Assembly (NCBI GenBank): GCA_024516035.1
Contig: CM044958.1
Span: forward strand, 24,153,035 to 24,217,034
DNA: 64,000 nt
Origin: Bactericera cockerelli
Lineage: Eukaryota; Arthropoda; Insecta; Hemiptera; Triozidae
Direction: 5' to 3'
In this document: one piece after another, positions 35,301 to 47,149 of the stretch
Layout: each line of letters begins with the position of its first letter
Position numbering within the stretch: position 1 is the first letter of the stretch
Program-made: the position numbers and the translations under genes
Notes under the pieces: model-generated
The model's input: the letters and a program-made list of their open reading frames with translations, nothing else
What the model was told of the DNA's origin: nothing
Database searches by the model: none

Positions 35301-38300
35301 ACGCGTAAAAGAAAAATTAATACTTAGCCGAACTTTACACAAATATCCAATACTTAGCCGAACCATGAGAGGTTCGGCTAATTCCTTTTTCCATTTTCAT
35401 TGAAAATATAACTTTTTAAGTTTTCTGAGTGGTATTGGCGCATAGAGAATGAGTTGAAGAAATTGTATTAATAATTTGAAAAATAAATATTGGATAGTCT
35501 TTCTCATTTTACAAAAAAACCCAATAAAATTGATGTTCGTCTAAATATTGATTTTTCTTTTACGTATATTCTTACGCAGCAATAATTAGACGAACCAAAA
35601 ATCAGTATCGAAGCTACGGTTTTTTTTTTTTTTGAAACTTAATTTTTTTTTTGTTTCAACTGCTCGTCCCGACCTCTGGAAGTCCAAGATACTCTTTAAG
35701 TGTAATTTTGTATCTGTTTAATCCTGTAATATAATTTACATTTATTATGTGTATTGGAAAATTTCCAGTAAATCTACTTTCTTTATCTCTGCAGCTGGAA
35801 AGTAATTCAAATAGAATTCTCGTATAAGTATGAGGATTTGAGGAATAATAAGGCTTTACAATAACCTCTACAAGTTGAACATAATTATACACTCAGCGAG
35901 TGCTCACTAAATCTACAAGTGGAACGATCCGTGATCATAAATTTTGATTTTGTTTCTTTTTTTTTTTAAAAAAAAGGTGATTGTTTCAAGGACTTTTTTT
36001 ATTTCTTAGCCATGAAACAGGAGCTACTATAGACCTTTGTGGTTTGTATTAATGGGCGAGAAGTGACTCATTACTACCCATTTAGGTGCTGGGTCATCAC
36101 GAGAGCACCGGATGGTATCCCTTACAATCAACTATAACCAAATTTAGAATACAATTTTTTGTCGGCTCCAGCGATCGAACCCGCGGACCTTTTGTACGAG
36201 TGCTTAGCCACCGAGCTAATCGTGAGCTTGAATTTTTGCATTGATTGTTCTTAATATAATTTAGCTACCTCTTTTACCTGAAAAGTGGAATGAATGGAAG
36301 AGAAATTTGTTTAGATGAAACATAGCCCAAGCGGAATACCTGGATATGTAGAATACAGGAGCGATTCCACATATCCACATTTTTTAGTTTGAATAATTTG
36401 AAACCTGCCAGATGAATGATAAATCTTTTTTCACGTGTATGATTCTTTTGCTGCAAGTTAAAAGTGACTACCATATTATAATATTATGCCCAAGAGCGGT
36501 ACCAAGTACTCGTACATAGTTACTATTTTTACTTTTAACGGGTGTATTATACTACTGAATACTATTTTTATTTTTGACGGGTGTATTGTACAGTTAAATA
36601 CTATTTTTGCTTTTGACGGGTGTATTGTACTACTAAATACTATTTTTACTTTTGACGGGTGTATTGTACTACTAAATACTATTTTTACTTTTGACGGGTG
36701 TATTGTACTACTAAATACTATTTTTACTTTTGACGGGTGTATTGTACTACTAAATACTATTTTTACTTTTGACGGGTGTATTGTACAGCTAAATACTATT
36801 TTTACTTTTGACGGGTGTATTGTACTACTAAATACTAGTTTTACTTTCGACGGGTGTATTGTACAGCTAAATACTATTTTTACTTTTGACGGGTGTATTG
36901 TACTACTAAATACTATTTTTACTTTTGACGGGCGTATTGTACAGCTAAATACTATTTTTACACTGAGAAAAATGAAATTTAAAATAATTTCATTGTATTT
37001 TACTGTATATATTTTTGTTCTATCTAATTAAACTTACTATAATATTTATAATGTTCTCAACCGATTCTCTTCAAATTTATTTATATGGCAAGCGGCCACA
37101 ACGGAGTCCCGATAGTAGTATACGCACAAATGGGTCAAGAATGGCCTGGGTTATCAAAAAGTATGCATGCGATTTCAAAAAAAATCAACGATATTAGGCA
37201 GATCTTGCGAAACGTTATCCCAAATTGGCATAAAAACATCAACAGATTATTTCATTCCGTCCATTTCTTATCAAAAATGTCTATTTTGGGCTACCTCGAA
37301 CTTTCAAAGGTCTGAAATCCTGGCAAAAATGCAAGCATCAAAAATCTGTGTTAGTCTATGCTTAATAGTTAGTTGAGAGCTATTGAAATCAACTTTTGTT
37401 TTTCAAAAACCTCTTCATATATCCAAGTTATGCAATCATTTTGAAGGAGCCTTTGTGGCTTTCCTGTTGGCGGTACGGAAATTTTTTGGGAACCAAAAAC
37501 GTATATTTTTGACTACTTTTCTCTAAAATTTAGTTTAAAATACCCAAAATTACATATATGATGAAAAGTGAAGGCAAAATGTCAAATATGATAAAATACC
37601 CCTTCAACTTTCGCTGAGTATGCAAACAAGTGGTTCCAAATGCTTGGTAAGGCTTCATTCACCATTGCCTATCTTCAGTTCAAATTTGAAAGAAATCTTT
37701 AAAGAGAGGTTATATGTTGACATGTTTTGCTTAAGATTTGACTCGATCTGAGATTTTGGATGTTTTCAGAAATCGAATGAACTTATCTTTCGAACCGTAC
37801 GTCCGATTTGAATGAACTAAAGTGTTATCGATGGATCTAGTGGATTGTAAGATAGGCTGTTCTCGTTCATTTTCTGTCATTTTACATAAAGGGTTACTTT
37901 TTAACGGAAAACACTTTTGACGCACAACTGGGTTAAGAATAGCCTGGGTTATCAAAAAGTATGCATGCGATTTCAAAAAAATTAACGATATTAGGCAGAT
38001 CTTACGAAACATTATCCCAAATTGGCATAAAAATATCAACATATTATTTCATTCTGTCCATTTCTCATCAAAAATGTCTATTTTGGCCTACCTCGAACTT
38101 TCAAAGGTGTGAAAACCTGGCAAAAATGCAAGCATCAAAAATCTGTGTTAGCCCATGCTTAATAGTTAGTTGAGATCTATTGAAATCAACTTTTGTTTTT
38201 CAAAAACCTCTTCATATATCCAAGTTATGCAATCATTTTGAAGGAGCCTTTGTGGCTTTCCTGTTGGCGGTACGGAAATTTTTTTGGGAACCAAAAACGT

Positions 38301-41300
38301 ATATTTTTGACTACTTTTCTCTAAAATTTAGTTTAAAATACCCAAAATTACATATTTGATGAAAAGTGAAGGCAAAATGTCAAATATGATAAAATACCCC
38401 TTCAACTTTCGCTGAGTATGCAAACAAGTGGTTCCAAATGCTTGGTAAGGCTTCATTCACCATTGCCTATCTTCAGTTCAAAGTTGAAAGAAATCTTTAA
38501 AGAGAGGTTATATGTTGACATGTTTTGCTTAAGATTTGACTCGATCTGAGATTTTGGATGTTTTCAGAAATCGAATGAACTTATCTTTCGAACCGTACGT
38601 CCGATTTGAATGAACTAAAGTGTTATCGATGGATCTAGTGGATTGTAAGATAGGCTGTTCTCGTTCATTTTCTGTCATTTTACATAAAGGGTTACTTTTT
38701 AACGGAAAACACTTTTGACGCACAACTGGGTTAAGGTTAAGAATAGCCTGGGTTATCAAAAAGTATGCATGTGATTTCAAAAAAATTAACGACATTAGGC
38801 AGATCTTACGAAACATTATCCCAAATTGGCATAAAAATATCAACATATTATTTCATTCTGTCCATTTCTTATCAAAAATGTCTATTTTGGCCTACCTCGA
38901 ACTTTCAAAGGTCTGAAAACCTGGCAAAAATGCAAGCATCAAAAATCTGTGTTAGCCCATGCTTAAGAGTTAGTTGAGATCTATTGAAATCAACTTTTGT
39001 TTTTCAAAAACCTCTTCATATATCCAAGTTATGCAATCATTTTGAAGGAGCCTTTGTGGCTTTCCTGTTGGCGGTACGGAAATTTTTTGGGAACCAAAAA
39101 CGTATATTTTTGACTACTTTTCTCTAAAATTTAGTTGAAAATACCCAAAATTACATATATGATGAAAAGTGAAGGCAAAATGTCAAATATGATAAAATAC
39201 CCTTCAACTTTCGCTGAGTATGCAAACAAGTGGTTCCAAATGCTTGGTAAGGCTTCATTCACCATTGCCTTCTTCAGTTCAATTTGAAAGAATCTTTAAG
39301 AGGTTAATTCATGTTTTGCTAGATTTGACTCGATCTGAGATTTTGGATGTTTTCAGAAATCGAATGAATTATTTTGACGTAGTCCGATTTATGAACTAAA
39401 GTGTTATCGATGATCTGTGGATTTAAATAGGTTGTTATTTTCGTCATTACATAAAGTTACTTTTACGAAACACTTTGACGCCAATGGTTAAGTAATGCCT
39501 GTTTACAAAAAGATCATGCGATTTAAAAATCAGAATTAGGCAGATCTTGCGAAAGTTATCCCAAATTGGCAAAAAAAATCAGCATTTATTTTTTTGAAAT
39601 CGCATGCATAGTTTTTTGATAACCCAGGTCATTCTTAACCCAGTTAGGTGTCAAAAGTGTTTTCCGTTAAAAAGTAAGCCTTTATGTAAAATGACAGAAA
39701 ATCAATTAGAACAGCTTATCTTAAAATCCACTAGATCTATCGATAGCACTTTAGTTCATTCAAATCGGACGTACGGTTCGAAAGATAAGTTCATTCGATT
39801 TCTGAAAACATCCAAAATCTCAGATCGAGTCAAATCTTAAGCAAAACATGTCAACATATAACCTCTCTTTAAAGATTTCTTTCAAATTTGAACTGAAGAT
39901 AGGCAATGGTGAATGAAGCCTTACCAAGCATTTGGAACCACTTGTTTGCATACTCAGCGAAAGTTGAAGGGGTATTTTATCATATTTGACATTTTGCCTT
40001 CACTTTTCATCATATATGTAATTTTGGGTATTTTAAACTAAATTTTAGAGAAAAGTAGTCAAAAATATACGTTTTTGGTTCCCAAAAAATTTCCGTACCG
40101 CCAACAGGAAAGCCACAAAGGCTCCTTCAAAATGATTGCATAACTTGGATATATGAAGAGGTTTTTGAAAAACAAAAGTTGATTTCAATAGCTCTCAACT
40201 AACTATTAAGCATAGACTAACACAGATTTTTGATGCTTGCATTTTTGCCAGGATTTCAGACCTTTGAAAGTTCGAGGTAGCCCAAAATAGACATTTTTGA
40301 TAAGAAATGGACGGAATGAAATAATCTGTTGATGTTTTTATGCCAATTTGGGATAACGTTTCGCAAGATCTGCCTAATATCGTTGATTTTTTTTGAAATC
40401 GCATGCATACTTTTTGATAACCCAGGCCATTCTTGACCCATTTGTGCGTATACTACTATCGGGACTCCGTTGTGGCCGCTTGCCATATAAATAAATTTGA
40501 AGAGAATCGGTTGAGAACATTATAAATATTATAGTAAGTTTAATTAGATAGAACAAAAATATATACAGTAAAATACAATGAAATTATAAAGAAAAACAAA
40601 AAGATTGAGCAAAGATACAAGAACAAAAAAAAAGAATGATGTTAATGTCCTACTTAAGGGGCGGGGTCATATATTGCCTGTGGCAATCTCTTCCACCCAA
40701 CCCTTGGGACATTTGTTAATACAAGTGATTCAGTAAAAAAATCTCTGATTCTAGCGATAATAAAAGTAGAAAAATTTGAATGCCATTCACGAGGAAGTAT
40801 TGTGTCCATAATTAGCAGTGCATTTTATTCTCTCTCTATTAAACGGATCTGATCATACCAACATTGCCTATTGCTTTATGAATTATTATAGCATTCAACA
40901 ATCTCGAACTCAGAACCAAATGACTAATATTCATGTATAGGTATATAGCAGTATTTTCCCTTCTTCTGTGGAGGGTCTGTGGGGAGGTCATAGTTGTTAA
41001 CACATAATAAAGGATCAAATTTTGTTTAGGTTTAAAAGTGCAGATCTCTTGTATTTAATAGCCTTCTTATAAAAGGGGATACCTACCACGCTCCAAAGGC
41101 AAAGTACAAATGCAACTCATATAAATAAAAAAAGGTTGTGTTTCACTAAATTCAGACCGTTAGAAATAAAAACAAAGGGAGAATGGAGGTAATTATTTAT
41201 ATTGTACAGTTTGCCGACTTTACAACTTCTTATTCCTTTCGAGATTTTGACGAATTTTTTTACACATATAGGTATAGGAGACGTATTGTTGGTGGTCCCA

Positions 41301-44300
41301 TTTTAAATTCATTAACTTCGCACTATCACTTGTTGGTGATACAGACCATGTGTCTGACCACTATATTTTTACTTAAACGCTTATATCTATCTCATGAATA
41401 ATACACCCAATTGTCACGAAATTATGTATGTATATTGTATATGCTGGGAGTTAGCGTTCTCATTGTGCATTTATAGCTAAATCATAAGCTTTGATATTTA
41501 GGAAATCCAATTTTTTTTACAAAAAAGTGCAAAAATAACGTCTATGACTTGCCGATACACAATTTTTTGTAGAGTTGGGTTTGTAGGAAAAACGCTATTC
41601 TACCATAATATATAACATATAAAATTTGAAGAAAATCGGTTAAGCGGTTTTAGATATAATAACACTCTATATTGGAAGGTAACATATCTATACTTATATA
41701 AGAGAGTTTCACTCACTGACTGACTCACTCACTCACTGATTCATCACTGTTTCTCCGAACTGGTAAGTCCTAGGAAGCTGAAATTTGGTAGGTAGCTTTG
41801 TCTTATAGTCTAGATGTGCAATAAGACGAAATTTTTCGAAATTCCCACTACAACACCTGCCATTGGCGAAAAAGGATTTTTTGCTTCTAGTGGGCCATGC
41901 TTCGGCCCGCAAAGCGGGCGACAGCCCGCTAGTAATAGATATAATAACCACCAGGCGAGGTTAATACTCAAATACTCAAAGTCTTATTATTTTGTGGTTA
42001 CAAAATAATACGGATTCCTACACTACCTAGATCACCAGACTAGCGTTTTAACCACTTGACTACCAGTGCACTGTACAAGAGATACAATGGAGTTTTATTT
42101 TATTTTTTAAAGATGAGTGTTTAACAGCCTTTTTTATTTCGTAGCTATAAACAGGGGCTACTGTAGAAGCTTGTGGTCTGTGTTGTAGCCTGCCCATCCC
42201 GTAGTATGCCTCCACTCTGATGGGCGAGAAGTGACACAATACTTACCATTTAGGTGCTGAGTCAACACGAGCGCACCGAAAGGTATTCCCTACAAACAAC
42301 TGTAACCAAATTTTGAATACAAATTTTTGTCGGCGCGGGGGTTCGGACCCGGGACCTTCCGCATAGGAAGCGAGTGCTTAACCACTGAGCTTAAGTATAA
42401 AATCTCAAAATTGCCACGTGTATACAATGTAAACCAATCACGAGGAAGTATTGTGTTAATAATTTATTGACAGTGTATTACTTCCGAGAAATTTCTAATA
42501 TTAGAAACTAATATTTCTAATATTAGAAATATTAGTATTGTGTTCGTTTCTGTAAAAAAAAAAAAAACATTTTTTTGCTCTGAGCAATTTTGGTTTTGTG
42601 TCCGTCTGTCGGTCTATTAAAAATATTCCTTGTAACGCGCAAATCTCGGAAACTACTCAATGGATTATGATTAAAATTTCCTACGTGTATATAATGTGAA
42701 AAAATCACGAGGAAGTATTGTGTCCATAATTGGCAGTGTTTTTTATCTTCAAATTATTTCGATGATTATTATTTTGTTTTACCAAGAGTTGTGTATAATA
42801 ATTTCCTGAGAACTTATATGTTTCATTCCTATTATAGGTAATTATATTAGAAAATTTAGGAAGTAATAGTAGGACCTGACTCATCTGACCAAACTTATCA
42901 CACGTAAAGTTTCGTTCCATTAAGTAGATAATGCCTTGATTTAATCATTTCATTTTCCTGCCCGAGCAAAGCTATGTTAAGACAATAATATACTTTTCAA
43001 TTATTTATTTTTTTTAAAGCGACGTTAAACCCCACTTTTAACTGCATGGTCATATGACGACGGGGGTGTTACCCTCTTTTCACAGGAAACTAAAAAAACC
43101 GGCTATCCACATAAACCTCACCCAGCCTTTGTTGGGCCGGAATACCAGCATCACGAAGATGTACGTTGCTCAACTTCGGTGATCCTACAAGAACCGGTGC
43201 CTTCAACGCTGGCTCAAAAATCGTTAATGTTCGGTTAAGTACTATTTTTTCATTTGCGTGTTCTGCTAAGTATCAAACGCGAAAATGGTTCGGCTAAGTA
43301 TTGCTGAATGAGGAAATTTTAGAGACCGGCACTGGTCGCTTCGCGCTCGGGAATTAGCAGAACGTTAGAATTTTTCAATTATTTTCGAAATGGTTGAGAA
43401 TTGTAAAAAAAACCGAGAAGTGTGTATCTCTTAAATTAAAATTGCTAGCAATTGATATAAACCTTATTCAAATCGGACAAACTTTTCTTAAGTTCGGCTA
43501 AGTCGCAACGCGAAAATGGTTCGGCTAAGTATTGCTGCGTGAGGATGTGTGTGTGTGTGTGTGTAGTGATGTGTGTGTGTGTGTAGTGATGTGTGTGTGT
43601 GTATGGATTGTGTGTGGTGTGTTGTGTTGTGTTGTGTGTGTAGTGATGTGTGTGTGTGTATGGATTGTGTGTGGTGTGTTGTGTTGTGTTGTGTGTGGCT
43701 GTGTGTGTGTGTGTGTGTGTGTGTGTATGGGTGGGTGGGTGTGTGTGTGGATGGTTGTGTGTGTGTGTGGATGGGTATGTGTGTATGTGTGTGGTTTGTG
43801 TGTGGTGTGTGTGGTGTGGTGTGTTGTGTTGTGTGTGTGTGGTGATGTGTGTGTGGATGGGTGTGTGTGTGTGTATGTGTGTGGTGTGTGTGTGGTGTGT
43901 GTGGATGGGTATGTGTGTATGTGTGTGGTTTGTGTGTGGTGTGTGTGTGGTGTGGTGTGTTGTGTGTGTGTGTGTGTGTGTGGTGATGTGTGTGTGGATG
44001 GGTGTGTGTGTGTGTGTGTATGTGTGTGGTGTGTGTGTGGTGTGTGTGTGTTTGGGTGGGTGTGTGTATGGGTGTGTGTGTGGATGTGGATGTGTGTGTG
44101 TGGATGTGGATTGTGTGTGTGTTGGATGGGTGTGTGTGTGAGGTGTGTGTATGTGGTGTGTGGGTGTGGTGTGTGTGATGGCTTGGCGAAGCGGGTGCAG
44201 CCCGCTAGTTATTAATAAATTATATTATGTAGTTTATATTTCAAAATGATTAATACATCAACATGTACCTAAGTTGTATTTATTTTCTCTGTTCACAATT

Positions 44301-47084
44301 ATTTAGGTATATTACAATATTATGAAAAATAACCGTTTCATTTTGGGCGGTCTGTGTTTCAGATTTGTGTCGGAGATGCACATGGGCTGTCACAGCCAAC
44401 AATGTGCCAACATGTGCTGAAGGTTAGCAAGGAACTTGCACAAGCACACAGAGACCATATCAAGTTTCCTGAACAACTTGCTGCAACAAAAGCAGCGTTC
44501 CAGGCCATTGGGAACTTCCCAGGAGTTGTAGGCTGTGTTGATTGCACCCACGTGCCTATCCAGCTGCCTTCTGTGGAGAATGGAGAGAATTTCAGAAATA
44601 GAAAGGGGTATTTCTCTTTAAATATTCAAGTTGTTGGAGGCCCCAACTTGGAAATCTATGACATTGTTACAGGATGGCCAGGGTCAGTACACGACAGCAG
44701 AATATTTCAGAATAGCCAGGTGTGTGGAAGATTCCAGCGTGGGGAAATCAGGGGAATACTGTTGGGGGACAGTGGATACGCCCAAAATGGATACCTATTT
44801 ACCCCTCTGCTAAATCCAGCCACACCTCCAGAGGAAAGATACAATGAAGCCCATAAGAAAATTAGAAATAGTGTTGAAAGGTTGTTTGGCAACTGGAAGA
44901 GGAGATTTGCTTGTTTGAGGAGGAAACTTGCAAACAGCCCCCTCACATGCACATACATTGTAACTGCCTGTGCAGTATTGCAAAACATTGCAATACACAC
45001 CAGACAGGCAGCTCCTCCAGATAACGAGCGAGAAGATGACATTCAAGAGCATGGAGATGTTCACCATGCTGTTGTAGGAAATGCAGGGGCTGTCATAAGG
45101 AGAGCGTTCATCAATGAACACTTCTAATGTGTGTTCCTTGTGTTATTAACTTTGATGGCAAGTGAAACAAAATTTAACAACATATACAGAGTGATCGAAA
45201 AGTCCCGGAACGGATTTTTATCTTTTCAACGCCTCAAGATAGTGACTTAAATTTTGGTATGAAGTTCTAACGCAAAATTGTCCATTAAGAGCACGAGTCT
45301 TTAAAACAAGTCTTGAGTCAAGAGTGGAAAAAATTAACCCCAGAAGAGTTGCGGTCCATCGCACTTAACTTTGTCAAACGTTTAAAGCTGTGCATCCGCG
45401 CTAGGGGTGGCTATTTCGAAACCGCTTGAACATATGACTCTTGAGACTACTTGTAATCAGTTAATCTTTGTATTTGTACTTATTTAAGGAATTAAACCAA
45501 AAACATGTTGTATACACAGTATGTTGTATACACACTGTAGATCACAATTTTAGTGGGTAATGTAGAGCTAATTATCTTCTCTTTTGAATTCTTGTGTATT
45601 ATTTGTCCATAATTCAGCGTCTGGTAACTGCATCAAAGCAGCATCTCATTTTTCTTTATGAGGTTTGAATAGATAGACACAAACACCCAAAATGCGCAGA
45701 ACCAAAAAAAAAATCTGACTGCTGGGATTCGAACCCGGTTATTGCTCATAATCTTTTAAATACCAAATAAAGCAATTCCTTCAGATTTCTAGAAAAAAGC
45801 TTTTCTTGCAAAACCAGAACAGAGGACTGTTTCCAAATCATAATGAACCATCACGAGGACATATTTTATGTAAAATATAATTCTGTAAAAAAAATAAATA
45901 CATTGTAAAATTTAAGTATGCATAATAAACATTAGTATTAAATTTTATTCAGTCTAAACAAATTCACAGACTAGTTTATGTAAAAGGATCAAGAACAGGA
46001 TCAAAAAGACAAATAAGCTGGTGTGAACATCACTCAACTTTCTATTACTTACAATAAAAAATTCCAAAATGTCAACAAACAAACAAAAAAAAAACACTGC
46101 CAATTATGAACACAATACTCCCTCGTGATTGTTTCACATATAGTAAACACATGCCAATTTTGAGAATTTCTACAAAATTACTTGTATCTCCAAAACGACT
46201 GAACCGATTCTCTTTAAATTTGTTTTATATGGTAAAATACCATATAAAACTACATTCTAGATTCCACAAAAAATTCTGTATCTTCAAGTCATGGTCCTTA
46301 TTTTTTGACTTTTTTGTCCAAAATTTCGGATTTTCTTAAACTTTAATAGTTGAATTAAAATAAATTAAAAAAATAAATATAAAGAGCTTATGCAAAATTT
46401 CAACAAATCGGGTGTACCGTTCACGAGATATAAGCGTTTAAATAAAAAGTTAGTGGTCAGGCGCATGGTCTCTTTCACCCAGACTCGCTAGTACGAATTT
46501 AATTAAAAATGGGACCATCTACAGAATGTCTTCTATATGTGTGCGAAATTTCATCAAAAGCCGTCGAGTATTTCCAGAGATTTGCGCGTTACAAGGAATA
46601 CTTTTAAGACGGACCGACAGACGGACACAAACCAAATTTGCTCAGGAGGTTATGAAACGTCCAGAAATATAATAATAATATCGCCTTATTTATACTGCCC
46701 GATTAGGACTATAGAGTCCCATTATTCCAGCAGTAAGCTCAAGACGGTTTATTATGTGGTAAAAATCCCAAATGGGAGGATAACTTATCACGTCCCGGCT
46801 GGGTTTCGAACCCACGACCTCTGGTTCCTCTGGATTCACAGAGTGCCGCCTTTACCACTGAGCTACCGGGACAGACAATGAATATGAAAAAAATTGAAAT
46901 CGGAGCAAAAAATATTTTACTTTTTTACAAAAACGAACAAATTACTTCCGATTACTAATATTAGAAACTTAGCGGGTTACACCCGCAGGCTTCGCCAGCC
47001 CATCAGACACACACAATACAACCAAACCACACCACTACACAGACACCACACACAGCACACACAGCACACACACCACACACACCA

Positions 47085-47149
<65 letters not shown>

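Larger units (their letters stand above)
35279..43539. mobile_element. Large insertion with iterated TTAGCCGAAC motifs at both ends
   Basis: It separates the two halves of the Helitron. Left part: aataattagccgaac (35289), aatacttagccgaac (35320 and 35349), aataattagacgaac (35582). Right part: the inverse, gttcggctaagtattg (43293, 43512) and related forms (43230, 43490). Iterated subterminal motifs in opposite orientation at the two ends suggest a DNA transposon. I find no transposase in it; what lies between is mostly other repeats. Boundaries fall in or next to GT repeats and are approximate. Confidence 0.45.
34430..44208 (+). mobile_element. Helitron, split by an 8.3-kb insertion
   Basis: It starts TCTCTATATATAAATGAG after host A (34429) and, past the insertion, ends GCGGGTGCAGCCCGCTAG before host T (44209): a 3' hairpin followed by CTAG, with an A/T target. 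The left part (34430-35278) matches the two copies at 53445 and 54648 up to their (GT)n tract, and the right part (43540-44208) is the remainder of that tract and the 3' end. It is non-autonomous: no Rep/helicase frame is visible. Confidence 0.8.

Noticed and set aside
36486..37031. 181-residue frame with 13-residue repeats as a possible structural protein
   Set aside because: It is the 39-bp minisatellite in a transposase intron; it has no signal peptide, splice context or homologue I recognise.
37085..37315. 76-residue frame conserved on both foldback arms as a gene
   Set aside because: Conservation reflects the palindrome itself; the direct copies between the arms carry stops and the frame has no recognisable domain.
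43532..44215. Long Cys-Val-rich open frames (also 54224-54660, 55416-55889, 46894-47202, 48328-48633)
   Set aside because: They are translations of imperfect (GT)n/(CA)n tracts inside Helitrons, open in several frames at once.
46735..46873. A functional tRNA gene
   Set aside because: The tRNA-like shape is followed by a SINE body and (TAT)n tail within another repeat. The other tRNA-like hits are likewise SINE heads.
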